A DNA stretch of 64,000 nucleotides from Chromatiales bacterium (GCA_014762505.1 JABURS010000038.1:22296-86295); one strand, 5' to 3'; positions 8,280 through 17,580 are shown, counted from the stretch's first letter. Made by a program: numbers and translations. Notes: generated by a model not told the origin, from the letters alone.

Positions 8280-9116
8280 TCAAGGGTTCATCCGCACCGT
8301 GCCGTCGGCACTCACCACGCCTTCCACCACCCGCTCGGAACGCAGGTTACGCACCCGGATGCGCTCGCCGGCGGCGCCGTCCGACAGGGCCTTGCCGCTG
8401 GCACGGATCTCCACCCCCCCGCCGCCGGCCACCAGTGTGACCACCTGGCCGCGGCGGATCAGGTTGGGGGCCTGTACGGAACCGCGATCGATCACATGGC
8501 CGGTGGCCAGGGGGCGGCGTACGTCCATGCCCAGCACCTCGTCCAGCGAGGTGAGAAAGCCGCCGGGCAGGCGCGTGATGTCGCGTTCCTCCAGGCGCAC
8601 GTCCGCCTGGCCGAGTGATTCGCCGCGGGCCAATGGCCGGGCGGCCACGGCCACGTCCGCGTAGATGCGGGCCGTGACCTGGGCGAAGAGGTTCCAGGGC
8701 GTGCTGCCGGTGCAGCGGACGCCGATGGTGCTGGTGCCGCCGATGCGCCCGCCGGCCGGCAGATAGGCCTCCAGCGGCACATCGCAGGCCGCCAGGCGCA
8801 GGCGCGGGTCCAGCGGGATGGATTCGATCTCGTAGCGGTAGCCCTGTTGTTCCAGATAGGCCGCCGCGTGGTCGCGGGCCGCCTCGCGAATGCTGGCGTG
8901 GTCCTGCAGGGCCGAGGCCGGCAGTGGTGCGGCCGGCATCAGCAGGGCGAGCAGGGCCAGGGCACCGGCCAGGCGACGGGAACTTGACGCTTTCCTCCGT
9001 ACCCGGTCATCGCGCGCGGCGACCGTCGCGGAAATCTTGACGCCTGTCTGCCGCCGGCGATGATTTTCCGCACAGGCGTGCAAGCTCGCGGATTTTCTGG
9101 AGGTTTTCTGCATCAT
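8280..9116 (-). CDS. flgA: FlgA, P-ring assembly chaperone
   Basis: Periplasmic chaperone for FlgI polymerisation into the P ring. The mature part has the FlgA/SAF architecture: PWNLFAQVTARIYADVAVAARPLARGE, LRRPLATGHVIDRGSVQAP-type and RGQVVTLVAGGGGVEIRASGKAL segments. The hydrophobic stretch LAGALALLALLMPAAPLPASA is a Sec signal sequence. It is preceded by a ~45-residue basic N-tail if ATG 9116 (MMQKTSRK) is used; no Shine-Dalgarno is seen there, so the true start may lie downstream, where GGAGGAA occurs near 9000 but without a good start codon. A sigma54 promoter at 9197-9212 fits a start near 9116. The end is certain, the start is not. Confidence 0.88.
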   Translation of the reverse strand: MMQKTSRKSASLHACAENHRRRQTGVKISATVAARDDRVRRKASSSRRLAGALALLALLMPAAPLPASALQDHASIREAARDHAAAYLEQQGYRYEIESIPLDPRLRLAACDVPLEAYLPAGGRIGGTSTIGVRCTGSTPWNLFAQVTARIYADVAVAARPLARGESLGQADVRLEERDITRLPGGFLTSLDEVLGMDVRRPLATGHVIDRGSVQAPNLIRRGQVVTLVAGGGGVEIRASGKALSDGAAGERIRVRNLRSERVVEGVVSADGTVRMNP

Positions 9117-9196
9117 CAGGCGACGCTGTCGTGAATTCCGTGTATAAAATGACTGTTCATGGATCGAATCCCCCGTACTGGTTTTGCATCTGGACT

Positions 9197-9212
9197 TGCA
9201 AGTTGCGTGCCG
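9197..9212 (-). promoter_or_regulatory. Sigma54 promoter of flgA
   Basis: Minus strand CGGCACG-CAAC-TTGCA (9212-9197). It matches TGGCACG-N4-TTGCA at all but the first base, with GG and GC 10 bp apart. The -12 element is about 80 bp upstream of the flgA start. It abuts the plus-strand sigma28 promoter of cheV. Confidence 0.8.
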
Positions 9213-9214
9213 AT

Positions 9215-9241
9215 TCAAGCTTGTGTGGTGGCAGCCGATAC
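9215..9241 (+). promoter_or_regulatory. Sigma28 (FliA) promoter of cheV
   Basis: TCAAGCTT (9215-9222), 11-bp spacer, GCCGATAC (9234-9241), about 40 bp before the cheV ATG. The -10 and spacing match the flgM, fliC and MCP promoters of this window. Confidence 0.85.
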
Positions 9242-9281
9242 AGGGCAACACAGAACAACCAAACGATCCAGGAGCGATGAC

Positions 9282-10214
9282 ATGGCAGGCGTACTCGATG
9301 GCGTGAACCAGCGTACCCAGCTGGTGGGCCAGAACCGGATGGAGCTGTTGCTCTTCAGGCTGGGCGGCCGGCAGCGCTTCGGCATCAACGTATTCAAGGT
9401 GCGCGAGGTCATTCCCTGTCCTGCATTGACCCGGCATCCGAATGCCAGCGCGGTGGTGCGCGGCATGGCCAACATCCGCGGGCAGACGCTGCCGGTGATC
9501 GATCTTGCCCAGGCCCTGCGCATGCGGCCGATCGAGAATCCCCGCGAGCACTTCGTCATTCTCACCGAGTTCAACCGCAGCGTGCAGGGCTTCCTCGTGG
9601 ATGGTGTGGACCGCATCGTCAACATGAACTGGGAAGAGATCAAGCCGCCGCCCAAGGGCATGGAGCACAAGGGCTACATGACGGCCGTCACCCGCGTGGA
9701 CGATGAGCTGGTGGAGATCGTCGACGTGGAGAAGGTGGTGGCCGAGGTCATCGGCATGAAGATGGAGGTCTCCGACTCCGTGCGCGAGCAGGTGCGCCAC
9801 GGCGGGCGCGCCAGGCGCCGCGTGCTGGTGGCGGATGATTCCACGGTGGCGATCAACCAGGTTCGGCGCGCGCTCGAACAGGTGGAGATCGAATGCGTGC
9901 TGGTGCGCAACGGGCGCGAGGCCCTGGAGCAGCTGCGACGCTGGGCAGAGGCCGGGGACGTGCGCGACGAGATCGACATGCTGGTGTCCGATATCGAGAT
10001 GCCGGAGATGGACGGCTACACGCTGACCACGGAGATCCGGCGCGACCCGAAGCTCAAGGACCTGCCGGTGATGTTGCATTCCTCGCTCAGCGGCGTGTTC
10101 AATACCTCCATGGTGGAAAAGGTGGGGGCCAACTACTGGCTGTCCAAGTTCAAGGCCGACGAGATGGCGCAGACCGTCCTGGACCACGTCCAGGCGGAAG
10201 AGGCGGCCGAGTGA
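9282..10214 (+). CDS. cheV: CheV, CheW-receiver coupling protein
   Basis: A 310-residue protein. Residues about 15-165 are a CheW-like domain (FRLGGRQRFGINVFKVREVI, MANIRGQTLPVIDLAQAL) that couples chemoreceptors to CheA. Residues about 180-305 are a receiver: VLVADDS acidic pocket, phosphoacceptor Asp in [11 protein letters not shown], conserved Ser in LHSSLSG and Lys in LSKFKAD. Phosphorylation by CheA is thought to support adaptation or act as a phosphate sink. ATG 9282 is chosen because AGGAG lies 8 nt upstream; the longer frame from 9159 would include the promoter. cheR follows and is probably co-transcribed. Confidence 0.96.
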   Translation: MAGVLDGVNQRTQLVGQNRMELLLFRLGGRQRFGINVFKVREVIPCPALTRHPNASAVVRGMANIRGQTLPVIDLAQALRMRPIENPREHFVILTEFNRSVQGFLVDGVDRIVNMNWEEIKPPPKGMEHKGYMTAVTRVDDELVEIVDVEKVVAEVIGMKMEVSDSVREQVRHGGRARRRVLVADDSTVAINQVRRALEQVEIECVLVRNGREALEQLRRWAEAGDVRDEIDMLVSDIEMPEMDGYTLTTEIRRDPKLKDLPVMLHSSLSGVFNTSMVEKVGANYWLSKFKADEMAQTVLDHVQAEEAAE

Positions 10215-10301
10215 GTCGTCCGGTTTCAATCCACGCATGAATTTCCCGGTGTTGTCAGTCGGGGAAGCCGTCCGGTGTCCGTTCCCATGCCAGGAGTTGC
10301 C

Positions 10302-11138
10302 GTGGTAGCCGACAGAACGCTGTCGCCAGAAGAGTACAGGATCTTCCAGGAATTCCTGCAGAAGACCTGCGGCATCGTGCTTGGTGAAAACAAGCACTAC
10401 CTCGTCACCAGTCGGCTGATCGGCCTGCTGGAGGAGTTCGGCGTGAGTTCGGTGAGCGAGCTGCTGGCGCAGCTGCGTACCGGCCGTGCCTCCGCCCTGC
10501 AGGACCGGGTGATCGAGGCCATGACCACCAACGAGACTTTCTGGTTTCGTGACGGCTTCCCCTTCGAGATCTACCGGAACCAGCTCCTGCCCGAGCTGGC
10601 GGCGAAGAACGGTTCCAGCGTGAAGATCTGGTGCGCGGCCTGTTCCACCGGTCAGGAGCCGTATTCTCTGAGCATCGCCACCCAGGAATACCTGCAGGCC
10701 CAGCCCGGTCGTCTCAAGGCCCCGGTGCAGATCGTCGGCACCGACATCTCGCCAGCGGTGCTGCGCGAGGCGGCCACCGCTCGTTACGATGTCCTCTCCA
10801 TCGCGCGCGGGCTGTCGCCGGAGCGCAAGCAGCGTTACTTCACCGCCACCCCCGAAGGCCGGTTCGAGGTGCGTCCCGAGATCCGCCAGCGGGTGAGCTT
10901 CCGCGCACTCAACCTGCTGCAGAGCTATTCCGCCATGGGGAAGTTCGACATCATCTTCTGCCGCAACGTGCTCATCTACTTCTCAGTCGACCTCAAGCGC
11001 GACATCGTCGAACGCCTGGGGCAATGTCTCAATCCCGGCGGCATCCTCTTCCTCGGCGCCTCCGAGTCCATGGCCGGCCTGTCCTCCTCCTTCGAGATGG
11101 TGCGCTGCAATCCAGGCGTGATGTACCGGAAAAAATAG
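10302..11138 (+). CDS. cheR: CheR, chemoreceptor glutamate methyltransferase
   Basis: Transfers methyl groups from SAM to receptor glutamates during adaptation. The N-terminal helical domain (EYRIFQEFLQKTCGIVLGENKHYLVTSRL) and the SAM-binding Rossmann domain are typical: IWCAACSTGQEPYSLSI is motif I, VGTDISPAVLREA the acidic ribose contact and FDIIFCRNVLIYF the downstream motif. GTG 10302 is preferred since CAGGAG lies 5 nt upstream (278 residues, close to Pseudomonas CheR); an in-frame GTG at 10275 would add nine residues. It follows cheV by 87 bp. The matching CheB esterase is far away at 56299. Confidence 0.95.
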   Translation: MVADRTLSPEEYRIFQEFLQKTCGIVLGENKHYLVTSRLIGLLEEFGVSSVSELLAQLRTGRASALQDRVIEAMTTNETFWFRDGFPFEIYRNQLLPELAAKNGSSVKIWCAACSTGQEPYSLSIATQEYLQAQPGRLKAPVQIVGTDISPAVLREAATARYDVLSIARGLSPERKQRYFTATPEGRFEVRPEIRQRVSFRALNLLQSYSAMGKFDIIFCRNVLIYFSVDLKRDIVERLGQCLNPGGILFLGASESMAGLSSSFEMVRCNPGVMYRKK

Positions 11139-11139
11139 T

Positions 11140-11214
11140 CGCAAGCCGCAAGTTCAACAAAATGGCGGGCAACGTCCGCCACAAACGACTTGCGACTTGT
11201 AACTTGCGACTCGC
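11140..11214. repeat. GACTTGCGACTTG-type repeat with internal hairpin after cheR
   Basis: Starts with GTCGCAAGCCGCAAGTT directly after the cheR stop and ends with ACTTGCGACTTGTAACTTGCGACT, an inverted arrangement of the same short repeat. Between them, TGGCGG and CCGCCA (11162-11180) form a second small hairpin. Related GACTTGCGACTTGTAACT tracts occur near 27156-27190 and 39081-39110, also in operon gaps. Termination or mRNA-end protection is plausible but there is no U-run. Confidence 0.6.
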
Positions 11215-11217
11215 TCC

Positions 11218-11244
11218 CTAAAGTTTTTCCCATCACGGCCGCTA
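11218..11244 (+). promoter_or_regulatory. Sigma28-like promoter upstream of the flgB operon
   Basis: TAAAGTTT (11218-11225), an exact -35 consensus, 11-bp spacer, then GCCGCTAG (11237-11244), which matches GCCGATAA at six of eight positions. It lies 110 bp upstream of the flgB sigma54 promoter and would give late-class transcription of the hook operon. Confidence 0.55.
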
Positions 11245-11263
11245 GTTTGTCTGACACCTGCCT

Positions 11264-11285
11264 TGCCGCCAGGCGGCGGATTTTT
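11264..11285 (+). terminator. Possible weak terminator between cheR and flgB
   Basis: GCCGCC-A-GGCGGC can form a short GC-rich stem (inner pair opened to make a loop), followed after GGA by six T residues (11280-11285). The stem is short, and it would lie downstream of the sigma28-like promoter, so the call is weak. Confidence 0.35.
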
Positions 11286-11353
11286 GCCGCTTTGCTTGCC
11301 GCCCACATGGCGGACTCTGTCTAACCCCCTGTTTTTTCTCGCATGTCATCCTC

Positions 11354-11369
11354 TGGCACGGCTCTTGCT
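11354..11369 (+). promoter_or_regulatory. Sigma54 promoter of the flgB operon
   Basis: TGGCACG-GCTC-TTGCT (11354-11369) matches the RpoN consensus TGGCACG-N4-TTGCW exactly. It lies 45 bp before the flgB ATG. An upstream motif, CTAACCCCCTGTTTT at 11321-11335, recurs before the fleS promoter at nearly the same distance. Confidence 0.95.
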
Positions 11370-11414
11370 GCTGCCCAGTCGAGCCCGACGTTTCCGGTCG
11401 GAGGAGAGAACGAC

Positions 11415-11810
11415 ATGCGACTGAGCATCGACAACCATTTCGGTATCCACGACGACGCACTCAAGCTGCGTTCGCAGCGCATGGAACTGATGGCATCGAA
11501 CCTCGCCAACGCCGACACCCCCGGTTACAAGGCCCGCGACATCGATTTTCGCGCTGCACTGAGCGAGGCACAGGCGTCGCAGGGTGTGAACCTGCGTACC
11601 ACGCATGCCTTGCACATGCCGGTGGCCGATGGCGTGCTCGGGGCCGAGGTCAAGTACCGCGTGCCCACGCAGCCCTCCCTGGACGGCAACACCGTCGACC
11701 CGCAGCTCGAGAATGCCGCCTTTGCCGAGAACGCCGCGCGTTACGAGGCGACCATGAGCTTCCTCAACAGCAAGATCAACGGCCTGCGCAGCGTACTGCG
11801 GGGAGAGTAA
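11415..11810 (+). CDS. flgB: FlgB, proximal rod protein
   Basis: First gene of the rod/hook operon. The 131-residue protein has the flagellar rod N-terminus LRSQRMELMASNLANADTPGYKARDIDF, with the SNLANADTPGYK motif shared by axial proteins, and a C-terminal helix (NAARYEATMSFLNSKINGLRSVLRGE). It polymerises with FlgC, FlgF and FliE into the proximal rod. ATG 11415 has GAGGAGAG about 6 nt upstream; the frame is open upstream through the sigma54 promoter, so earlier starts are excluded. Confidence 0.97.
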   Translation: MRLSIDNHFGIHDDALKLRSQRMELMASNLANADTPGYKARDIDFRAALSEAQASQGVNLRTTHALHMPVADGVLGAEVKYRVPTQPSLDGNTVDPQLENAAFAENAARYEATMSFLNSKINGLRSVLRGE

Positions 11811-11813
11811 TCC

Positions 11814-12230
11814 ATGGCATCGTTTTCCATCTTCGATATCTCCGGCTCGGCCATGAGCGCCCAGTCGGTGCGCCTCAACACGGTGGCCAGCAACATGGCC
11901 AACGTCGATGTGGTCAGCCCCACGCCCGAGGGCGCCTACAGGGCCAAGCAGCCGGTATTCCAGGCCGTGCTCGACAGCATGGGTCAGAACACGGGCAAGG
12001 TACCGGTACGCGTCACCGGGATTCGCGAGAGTCAGGCCGAGCCCATGCAGGAATACGCGCCCAGTCATCCGCAGGCGAATGCCGAGGGCTACATCTATCG
12101 CTCCAACGTGAACGTGGTGGAGCAGATGGCCGACATGATGTCCGCCTCGCGCAATTACCAGACCAACGTGGACGTGCTCAATACCGTGAAGCGGTTGATG
12201 CTGAGCACCCTGCGTCTCGGCCAGCAGTAA
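11814..12230 (+). CDS. flgC: FlgC, proximal rod protein
   Basis: A 138-residue rod subunit. The N-terminal FDISGSAMSAQSVRLNTVASNMANVDVV and the C-terminal axial motif SNVNVVEQMADMMSASRNYQTNVDVLNTVKRLMLSTLRLGQ are typical; both ends form the coiled-coil core of the rod. It starts four bases after the flgB stop and is translated from the same operon. Confidence 0.97.
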   Translation: MASFSIFDISGSAMSAQSVRLNTVASNMANVDVVSPTPEGAYRAKQPVFQAVLDSMGQNTGKVPVRVTGIRESQAEPMQEYAPSHPQANAEGYIYRSNVNVVEQMADMMSASRNYQTNVDVLNTVKRLMLSTLRLGQQ

Positions 12231-12239
12231 GGAGTCCTC

Positions 12240-12911
12240 ATGACCAGCATCGACAACAGCCAGCTCTACACCGAACTCGGTTATGCCAACCGCTTGGACG
12301 GCGGCAAGAAGGATCGCCTGGGACAGGAGGATTTTCTCAACCTCATGACCGTGCAGCTCGCCAACCAGGACCCCTTCAAGCCGATGGAAAGCGGTGACTT
12401 CCTCGGCCAGCTCGCCCAGTTCGGCACCGTGTCCGGGATCGAGGACCTGCAGAAGTCCTTCAGCTCGCTGTCGGGTTCGCTGGCCTCCAACCAGGCGCTG
12501 CAGGCGGCCTCGCTGCTGGATCGCGAGGTGCTGGTGCCGGTGCAGTCGGCGCCGACGAATGCCGATGGCACGATCAGCGGTGCGGTGGACGTGCCCTATC
12601 CGGCCACCGACGTGGTGGTCGGCATCTACGACCAGGCGGGCCAGGAAGTTCGCCGCATGACGCTGGGTCCGCAGGGTGCCGGCTTTGCCGAATTCACCTG
12701 GGATGGTCGCAACAACCGGGGCGAGGTGATGCCTGCCGGTGAATACACGCTGCGCGCCGAGGTGAACTCGGCCGGCAAGACCGAGGCCTCTGATGTGATG
12801 GTGGCCGCGCGGGTGGAGAGTGTGTTGATGGATAGCCGGGCCGGCGGACTGTCGCTGGACGTCACCGGACTGGGTAATGTCGCTTTCGCCGATGTGCGAA
12901 AGATCGGTTAA
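12240..12911 (+). CDS. flgD: FlgD, hook-capping scaffold
   Basis: A 223-residue protein that caps the growing hook and is discarded. The conserved N-terminus is present (LGQEDFLNLMTVQLANQDPFKPMESGDFLGQLAQFGTVSGIEDLQKS region), followed by the FlgD Tudor/FnIII-like C-terminal half (VVGIYDQAGQEVRRMTLGPQGAG, FTWDGRNNRGEVMPAGEY). Size is in the family range. Preceded by an AAGGAG Shine-Dalgarno, within the flgB-J operon. Confidence 0.97.
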   Translation: MTSIDNSQLYTELGYANRLDGGKKDRLGQEDFLNLMTVQLANQDPFKPMESGDFLGQLAQFGTVSGIEDLQKSFSSLSGSLASNQALQAASLLDREVLVPVQSAPTNADGTISGAVDVPYPATDVVVGIYDQAGQEVRRMTLGPQGAGFAEFTWDGRNNRGEVMPAGEYTLRAEVNSAGKTEASDVMVAARVESVLMDSRAGGLSLDVTGLGNVAFADVRKIG

Positions 12912-12928
12912 TCGCGGAGGGTTGAGAT

Positions 12929-14182
12929 ATGCCGTTTCAAATCGCACTGAGTGGCCTGAGCGCCGCATCCTCTGACCTCAAGGTCACGGGCAACAACATC
13001 GCCAACGCCAGCACCGTCGGCTTCAAGGAGTCGCGTGCCGAGTTCGCCGATGTCTTCGCCGTCTCCTTCGGCGGTATCAGCAACACGGCCATCGGCGGTG
13101 GCACGCGCCTGGCGGCCGTCACCCAGCAGTTCACGCAGGGTAACGTCGACCCCACCGGCAACGGCCTGGACATCGCTGTCAACGGCCAGGGCTTCTTCGT
13201 CTACAACAACAACGGCGTGAACAACTACAGCCGCAACGGCGCCCTGCAGGTGGACCGTTCCGGCTACCTGGTGGATGCGCAGAACCGTCGCCTGCAGGTG
13301 TACGAGGCGCTGGACCCGTCGGGCAGCGTGTTCAATACCGGTACGCTGAGCGATCTGCAGCTTTCCACCAATGCCGGCCAGCCGGCGGCGAGCACGGCCA
13401 TTAATGCCACGCTGAACCTGCAGGCGGACGATGCCGCCACGGGTGCGGCCGGGGCCGATATCGATCCCGCCGACCCGAACACCTTCAACTACTCCACCTC
13501 GGTGACGGTGTACGACTCGCTGGGCATCTCGCATACCGTCAACATGTACTTCCAGAAGACGGCCGCCAACACCTGGGACGTGCGTGCCCAGCTCAACTCG
13601 CCGGGTGGTGTGACGACCGATCTGCCGATCGGTGGTAACCAGGAAAGTGCGGTGACCTTCAATGCCGATGGCAGCATCAATACCGGCGGCCTGATCGATT
13701 TCGATGCAGTTAACCTGGCCGGTATCACCGGCGCCGATCCGCTGGATCTCGAACTGGATCTCGGCAACAGCACCCAGTATGGCGCGGGCTACAACGTCAG
13801 CGCGCTGGTGCAGGACGGCTACACCACCGGCCGCCTGAGCAGCATCGATATCGATGAAGAGGGCGTGGTCTTCGCGCGCTTCACCAATGGCCAGGCCGAG
13901 GCCCTGGGCAAGGTGGCGCTGGCCAACTTCTCCAACCCGCAGGGACTGCAGCAGCTGGGTGACAATTCCTGGGGCGAGACCTTCGCCGCCGGTGCACCGC
14001 AGCTCGGCGAGGCCGGCTCGGCCAGTTTCGGTCTGATCCAGTCGGGTGGCCTGGAGACCTCCAACGTCGACATCGCCCAGCAGCTGGTCAAGCTCATCAC
14101 CGCGCAGCGCAACTACCAGGCGAACGCGCAGGTGATCAGCACGGCCGATACGGTCACGCAGACCATCATCAACATCCGCTAG
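12929..14182 (+). CDS. flgE: FlgE, flagellar hook protein
   Basis: A 417-residue hook subunit. The N-terminal FQIALSGLSAASSDLKVTGNNIANASTVGFKESRAEF and the C-terminal LETSNVDIAQQLVKLITAQRNYQANAQVISTADTVTQTIINIR are the paired axial motifs of hook proteins. The centre is the surface-exposed hook domain. It would polymerise under the FlgD cap to a length set by FliK (39173). Codon use and GC match the operon, unlike the flagellin centre. Confidence 0.97.
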   Translation: MPFQIALSGLSAASSDLKVTGNNIANASTVGFKESRAEFADVFAVSFGGISNTAIGGGTRLAAVTQQFTQGNVDPTGNGLDIAVNGQGFFVYNNNGVNNYSRNGALQVDRSGYLVDAQNRRLQVYEALDPSGSVFNTGTLSDLQLSTNAGQPAASTAINATLNLQADDAATGAAGADIDPADPNTFNYSTSVTVYDSLGISHTVNMYFQKTAANTWDVRAQLNSPGGVTTDLPIGGNQESAVTFNADGSINTGGLIDFDAVNLAGITGADPLDLELDLGNSTQYGAGYNVSALVQDGYTTGRLSSIDIDEEGVVFARFTNGQAEALGKVALANFSNPQGLQQLGDNSWGETFAAGAPQLGEAGSASFGLIQSGGLETSNVDIAQQLVKLITAQRNYQANAQVISTADTVTQTIINIR

Positions 14183-14200
14183 GTCACGAGGTAGCCCACC

Positions 14201-14941
14201 ATGGATCGCATGCTCTATGTCGCGATGTCCGGCGCTCGGGAGACGATGCTGGCGCAGGGCGTCAACGCGCATAACCTCGCCAACATCAGCACCACGGGTT
14301 TTCGCAAGGACCTGGAGAGCTTCATGTCCCTGCAGGTGCGCGGTCCGGTGTTCGAGAGTCGCGCCTACGCGCTGGAGCAGGGGCAGGGCGTGGACTTCAC
14401 GCCCGGACCGATCCAGCAGACGGGGCGCGATCTCGATGTGGCCATTCAGGGTGACGGCTTCATCGCCGTGCAGGCCCCGGATGGCACCGAGGCCTACACC
14501 CGTGCCGGCGACCTGCGCGTGAGCAGCGCCGGCATCCTCACCAACGGAGCCGGCCATCCGGTGCTGGGCGAGGGCGGTCCGATCGCCATTCCCGAGTACG
14601 AGACGCTTACCATCGGCGCCGATGGCACGATCAGCGTACGCGGTCTCGGTCAGCCCAGCAATGCGCTGGCGGTGGTGGATCGCATCAAGCTGGTGAATCC
14701 GCCGCTGGAAGAACTGCAAAAGGGTGAAGACGGCCTGCTGCGCATGGCCGATGGTCAGCCCTTCCCGCCGGATGCCCAGGTGCAGCTGGTGGGTGGTGCG
14801 ATCGAGGGCAGCAACGTGAACGGCGTGGACGCGATGGTGGACATGATCCAGCTCGCCCGCCAGTACGAGCTGCAGGTGAAGATGATGAAGACGGCCGAAC
14901 AGATCGACGAGTCGGCCTCGCAACTGATCCGCTTCGGCTAG
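14201..14941 (+). CDS. flgF: FlgF, proximal rod protein
   Basis: A 246-residue axial protein. It opens with [37 protein letters not shown], the FlgF variant of the axial motif, and ends with [34 protein letters not shown]. It is shorter than FlgE and paralogous to FlgG just downstream, the standard flgF-flgG pair. Confidence 0.97.
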   Translation: MDRMLYVAMSGARETMLAQGVNAHNLANISTTGFRKDLESFMSLQVRGPVFESRAYALEQGQGVDFTPGPIQQTGRDLDVAIQGDGFIAVQAPDGTEAYTRAGDLRVSSAGILTNGAGHPVLGEGGPIAIPEYETLTIGADGTISVRGLGQPSNALAVVDRIKLVNPPLEELQKGEDGLLRMADGQPFPPDAQVQLVGGAIEGSNVNGVDAMVDMIQLARQYELQVKMMKTAEQIDESASQLIRFG

Positions 14942-14964
14942 GACGAGGCAGGGGAGATAACGAC

Positions 14965-15750
14965 ATGAATCCTTCGATGTGGGTAGCCAAGACCGGTCTT
15001 GATGCGCAGCAGACGCGCATGAACACCATCTCCAACAACCTGGCCAACGTGAATACCACCGGCTTCAAGCGCGACCGCGCGGTATTCCAGGACCTGATCT
15101 ACCAGAACATCCGCCAGGTCGGCGCGCAGAACACGCAGGACACCCAGCTGCCCACCGGGCTTGCGCTGGGCACCGGCGTGCGCACCGTCGCCACCGAGAA
15201 GCTGCATACCCAGGGCAACCTCACCCAGACCGGCAACTCGCTGGACCTGGCCATCTCCGGGCGCGGTTTCTTCCAGATCCTGATGCCCGACGGCAACATC
15301 GCCTACACGCGCGATGGTTCCTTCCAGCTGAATGCCGATGGCCAGATGGTCACCTCCAACGGCTACCAGCTGGAGCCGGCCATCAACGTGCCGCAGGGTG
15401 CGCAGACCATCACCATCGGCGAGGACGGCATCGTCACCGTGCAGATCGCCGGCGACAACGCGCCGGCCCAGATCGGCCAGGTGCAGATCAGCGACTTCAT
15501 CAACCCCTCCGGCCTGCAGCCCATCGGCAACAACCTGTTCCTGGAAACCGCTGCCAGTGGCGCCCCGCAGACCGGCAACCCCAACATAAACGGTCTGGGT
15601 GCGGTGAATCAGGGCATGCTGGAGACCTCGAACGTGAACGTGGTGGAAGAACTGGTGAACATGATCGAGACGCAGCGCGCCTACGAGATGAATTCCAAGG
15701 CCATCTCCACCGCCGACCAGATGCTGCAGTTCATCAACCAGACCATCTAG
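14965..15750 (+). CDS. flgG: FlgG, distal rod protein
   Basis: A 261-residue distal rod subunit, the usual family size. N-terminal [40 protein letters not shown] and C-terminal [42 protein letters not shown] match FlgG closely. It lies between flgF and flgH, with a GGGGAGATAA Shine-Dalgarno. Confidence 0.98.
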   Translation: MNPSMWVAKTGLDAQQTRMNTISNNLANVNTTGFKRDRAVFQDLIYQNIRQVGAQNTQDTQLPTGLALGTGVRTVATEKLHTQGNLTQTGNSLDLAISGRGFFQILMPDGNIAYTRDGSFQLNADGQMVTSNGYQLEPAINVPQGAQTITIGEDGIVTVQIAGDNAPAQIGQVQISDFINPSGLQPIGNNLFLETAASGAPQTGNPNINGLGAVNQGMLETSNVNVVEELVNMIETQRAYEMNSKAISTADQMLQFINQTI

Positions 15751-15785
15751 GCCTGACCATCCAGGCATGCACTGAGGCCATAACG

Positions 15786-16460
15786 ATGAAACCCTTCGCC
15801 CTACTCCTGCTGCCCCTGGCCCTGCTGGCCAGCGGCTGCTCCACCATGAACGCGCGCATGGACGAGCCCAAGCTGTCGCGTCCGCAGGTGGCCGAACAGC
15901 CGGCGCCGGAGGCGAACGGTTCCATCTATCAGGCCCGGCAGTCCATGTTCCTCTACGAGGATGCGCGCGCCCGCAACGTGGGCGACATCCTCACCGTGGT
16001 GCTGGTGGAACGCACCCAGGCAAGCAAGTCGGCCAGCACCTCCACCTCCAAGGATTCCTCGGTGGGCATGGCCGCGCCGAGCATCTTCGGCGAGCCGATC
16101 ACGCGCAATGGCCGGGCCATCCTCAGCGCCGACATCGAGGGCTCGCGCAGCTTCGACGGCGAGGGCGGCAGCAGCCAGCGCAACCAGCTCGACGGCGCCA
16201 TCACCGTGGTCGTGGTGGACGTGCTGCCCAACGGCAACCTGGTCGTCGAAGGCGAGAAGTGGATCGGCATCAACCAGGGCGAGGAACAGATCAAGGTCAC
16301 GGGCGTGGTGCGTCCGCAGGACATCCAGAACGACAACAGCGTGATCTCCACCAAGCTCGGCAATGCCAACATCGCCTATCGCGGCAAGGGCGCACTCGCC
16401 GATGCCAACGCGCAGGGCTGGCTGTCGCGCTTCTTCAACAGCCCCATCTGGCCCTTCTGA
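15786..16460 (+). CDS. flgH: FlgH, L-ring lipoprotein
   Basis: Outer-membrane L-ring subunit, 224 residues. The N-terminus [20 protein letters not shown] is a lipoprotein signal with lipobox LASGC, so the Cys would be lipidated. Family motifs follow: [50 protein letters not shown] and the [13 protein letters not shown] end. With FlgI it forms the LP-ring bushing around the rod. Confidence 0.97.
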   Translation: MKPFALLLLPLALLASGCSTMNARMDEPKLSRPQVAEQPAPEANGSIYQARQSMFLYEDARARNVGDILTVVLVERTQASKSASTSTSKDSSVGMAAPSIFGEPITRNGRAILSADIEGSRSFDGEGGSSQRNQLDGAITVVVVDVLPNGNLVVEGEKWIGINQGEEQIKVTGVVRPQDIQNDNSVISTKLGNANIAYRGKGALADANAQGWLSRFFNSPIWPF

Positions 16461-16473
16461 GGCGGAACCCGAC

Positions 16474-17580
16474 ATGAACGCAACGCTACGCATCATCACG
16501 CTCTGCCTGCTGCTGATCGGCGCTGGCGCCGCCCAGGCCGAACGCATCAAGGACCTGGCCAGCGTGGCCGGGGTACGCAGCAACCAGCTGGTCGGTTACG
16601 GCCTGGTGGTCGGCCTCGACGGTACCGGCGACCAGACCACCCAGGCGCCGTTCACCACGCAGAGCCTGCAGAACATGCTGCAGCAGCTCGGTATTACGCT
16701 GCCGCCGGGCAGCAACCCGCAGCTCAAGAACGTCGCCGCGGTGATGGTCACGGCCGACCTGCCGCCCTTCGTCAAGCCGGGCCAGACCATCGACATCACC
16801 GTCTCCTCCATCGCCAATGCCAAGAGCCTGCGTGGCGGCACCCTGGTGCTCACACCGCTCAAGGGGGCCGACGGGCAGGTCTATGCCGTGGCCCAGGGCA
16901 ACCTGGTGGTGAGCGGCTTCGGCGCGGAAGGCGCCGACGGTTCCAGCATCTCGGTCAACATCAAGAGCGCAGGCCGCATCCCCAATGGCGCCACGGTGGA
17001 GCGCGCCGTGCCCAGCGCCTTCAGCCAGGGCGACAGCCTGGTGCTCAACCTGCATCAGCCGGACTTCACCACCGCGCACCGCCTGGTGGATGCCATCAAC
17101 GAGACCATGGGGCAGGGCACGGCCCAGGCCCTGGACGGCGCCTCGGTGCGGGTGCTCGCACCGCAGGACAGTTCGCAGCGCGTCTCCTATGTCTCCATGC
17201 TGGAGAACCTCGAACTGCAGCCGGGCGATGCGCCCGCGCGCGTCATCGTCAACTCGCGTACCGGCACCGTGGTCATCGGCAGCAACGTGCGCGTGATGCC
17301 GGCGGCCATCTCCCACGGCAGCCTCACCGTCACCATCTCCGAGAGCCTCGGTGTCAGTCAGCCCGGTCCGCTCGCCGGCGGCGAGACGGCGGTGGTGCCG
17401 CAGTCGCAGGTGGAGATCGCCGAGGAAGACAACCGCATGTTCCTGTTCCAGCCGGGTGTCACCCTGGATGAGATCGTGCGCGCCGTGAACCAGGTGGGGG
17501 CCGCACCGGGCGACCTCGCGGCCATCCTCGAGGCCCTCAAGCAGGCCGGTGCCCTGCGCGCGGAGCTGGTGGTGATCTAG
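16474..17580 (+). CDS. flgI: FlgI, P-ring protein
   Basis: A 368-residue periplasmic P-ring subunit. It has a Sec signal ([22 protein letters not shown], cleavage before ERIKDL) and the family opening [31 protein letters not shown]. The end, [31 protein letters not shown], is typical. ATG 16474 gives the signal peptide directly at the N-terminus; the longer frame from 16363 overlaps flgH. Assembly would require FlgA. The last base of its stop is the first base of the flgJ start. Confidence 0.97.
   Translation: MNATLRIITLCLLLIGAGAAQAERIKDLASVAGVRSNQLVGYGLVVGLDGTGDQTTQAPFTTQSLQNMLQQLGITLPPGSNPQLKNVAAVMVTADLPPFVKPGQTIDITVSSIANAKSLRGGTLVLTPLKGADGQVYAVAQGNLVVSGFGAEGADGSSISVNIKSAGRIPNGATVERAVPSAFSQGDSLVLNLHQPDFTTAHRLVDAINETMGQGTAQALDGASVRVLAPQDSSQRVSYVSMLENLELQPGDAPARVIVNSRTGTVVIGSNVRVMPAAISHGSLTVTISESLGVSQPGPLAGGETAVVPQSQVEIAEEDNRMFLFQPGVTLDEIVRAVNQVGAAPGDLAAILEALKQAGALRAELVVI

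Noticed and set aside
12908..14923. 671-codon minus-strand frame
   Set aside because: Antisense shadow of flgE and flgF, without recognisable domains or a ribosome binding site.
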